A DNA stretch of 64,000 bases. It comes from Herpetosiphon llansteffanensis. GTDB taxonomy: Bacteria > Chloroflexota > Chloroflexia > Chloroflexales > Herpetosiphonaceae. How positions within the stretch are numbered: position 1 is the stretch's first letter; each line of letters begins with the position of its first letter. This document shows, one piece after another, positions 63,467-64,000 of this stretch. The stretch lies in contig NZ_PUBZ01000088.1 of assembly GCF_003205875.1 (NCBI RefSeq), forward strand, positions 1 to 64,000, in the 5' to 3' direction. The notes under the pieces were generated by a model, which did not search any database, was not told the DNA's origin, and saw only the letters and a list, made by a program, of their open reading frames with translations. Position numbers and translations under genes: made by a program.

Positions 63467-64000
63467 ATGCGCATAGTTTCAAAATCTGCTCTTTTTCTCT
63501 TCCTACTCTGTTGGGTTCCAAGTGCTAGCTATGCTGACATTAAAACGCCCCAAGCAGCAACTCTAGCCTGGGATACACTCTCCGTAGCAACTGCCGAAGG
63601 GGTCGATGTTTGGTTACAAATTAATGTTGTTGGCGCTGGTACTAGCGAACAAGTTGATCTTAAGTATATCTACCAAACAGCTGGTCAAATGGCAACACCC
63701 AACGATGATTATGTGCCAACCAATTGGCCTAATGGCACCAAAGGTGCGATTACTGGCCTCCAACGAGTTGCTTATATTAGAATCCAAATTATCAATAACA
63801 CTTATACTGAACCAATCGAAACCTTTCAAGTTGTGCTCCGTTCTGATAGCGCCGCCACGGTGATTTCTGGGCCAGCACGAGCAACGGTAGCAATTAACCC
63901 TTCACGGTTGATGATTCCTGTTGTCGGACATTTAGAATCATGTGTTCATGTAGGCGAACCAGCAAACAATACCGCGACAACCGCTGGTATGATTGCGCTC
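63467..64000 (+). CDS. Secreted Calx-beta/PPC-domain paralogue (partial, runs off the window)
   Basis: An open frame begins at ATG 63467, with GAGGAGG upstream, and continues without a stop to the window end (178 codons visible). It starts with a signal peptide (MRIVSKSALFLFLLCW, ending SYA), then a Calx-beta-like region (VATAEGVDVWLQINV and a later ATVAINPS), then the beginning of a PPC-like domain (HVGEPANNTATTAG). Layout and motifs parallel the preceding gene, so this is a tandem duplicate, though the sequences have diverged widely. Confidence 0.85.
   Translation, partial: MRIVSKSALFLFLLCWVPSASYADIKTPQAATLAWDTLSVATAEGVDVWLQINVVGAGTSEQVDLKYIYQTAGQMATPNDDYVPTNWPNGTKGAITGLQRVAYIRIQIINNTYTEPIETFQVVLRSDSAATVISGPARATVAINPSRLMIPVVGHLESCVHVGEPANNTATTAGMIAL

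Overview
The window looks like a chromosome segment of a filamentous Chloroflexota, most likely Herpetosiphon or a close relative. This is an inference from style: moderate GC, Gln/Asn-rich proteins, eukaryotic-like kinases and PP2C phosphatases, P/T-rich linkers, secreted Calx-beta/PPC proteins, and intergenic spacers packed with 7-base tandem repeats. No rRNA, tRNA or CRISPR array was recognised.

Layout. (1) 180-3713: cysteine hydrolase plus a large FAD/Fe-S oxidase, one operon. (2) 3960-13450: a compact non-ribosomal peptide cluster. It encodes an A-T loading protein (pocket reads Tyr-like), a glycosyltransferase whose tail resembles an NRPS linker helix, a single 1814-residue C-A-T-TE-MFS protein (Asp-like pocket, Cys nucleophile in the TE, exporter fused on), and an Sfp-type phosphopantetheinyl transferase. 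Together they could make, glycosylate, release and export a very small peptide. (3) 13440-24374: a visibly AT-rich foreign cassette of three minus-strand genes. They encode a NERD/pseudokinase/kinase/P-loop protein, an unrecognised 565-residue protein, and a 1688-residue HerA-like ATPase with a PD-(D/E)XK-like motif. It is bounded by a 136-bp direct repeat of the 3' end of the transferase gene, 93% identical and without gaps. This is the best candidate for an undescribed, probably anti-phage, system. (4) 24610-30797: a glycan export locus with a deacetylase, a Wzz-like/Wzm permease fusion, a Wzt ATPase and a GT-C-like membrane protein. (5) 30843-38874: DUF3048 lipoprotein, TetR-controlled ABC exporter with an autoregulatory palindrome, secreted subtilase, and a CHASE4-HAMP-STAS protein.

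(6) 38969-43886: small zinc-ribbon protein, P1B-4-type metal ATPase and Fur/PerR-like repressor with three matching operator boxes, then a soluble histidine kinase. (7) 43979-48281: zwf-opcA-pgl operon and an MshB/Mca-like deacetylase. (8) 48535-50060: tandem signal peptidases. (9) 50674-56975: the conserved tilS-hpt-ftsH neighbourhood, split by a TnpB-only IS, then a YebC protein. (10) 57306-64000: an FHA, VWA, Ser/Thr kinase and PP2C operon followed by two paralogous secreted Calx-beta/PPC proteins. The second of these runs off the window.

Regulation visible in the sequence includes sigma-70-like promoters at several operon heads, the TetR palindrome, three Fur-type boxes and several hairpin terminators. 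All family assignments come from reading motifs. No similarity search was run.
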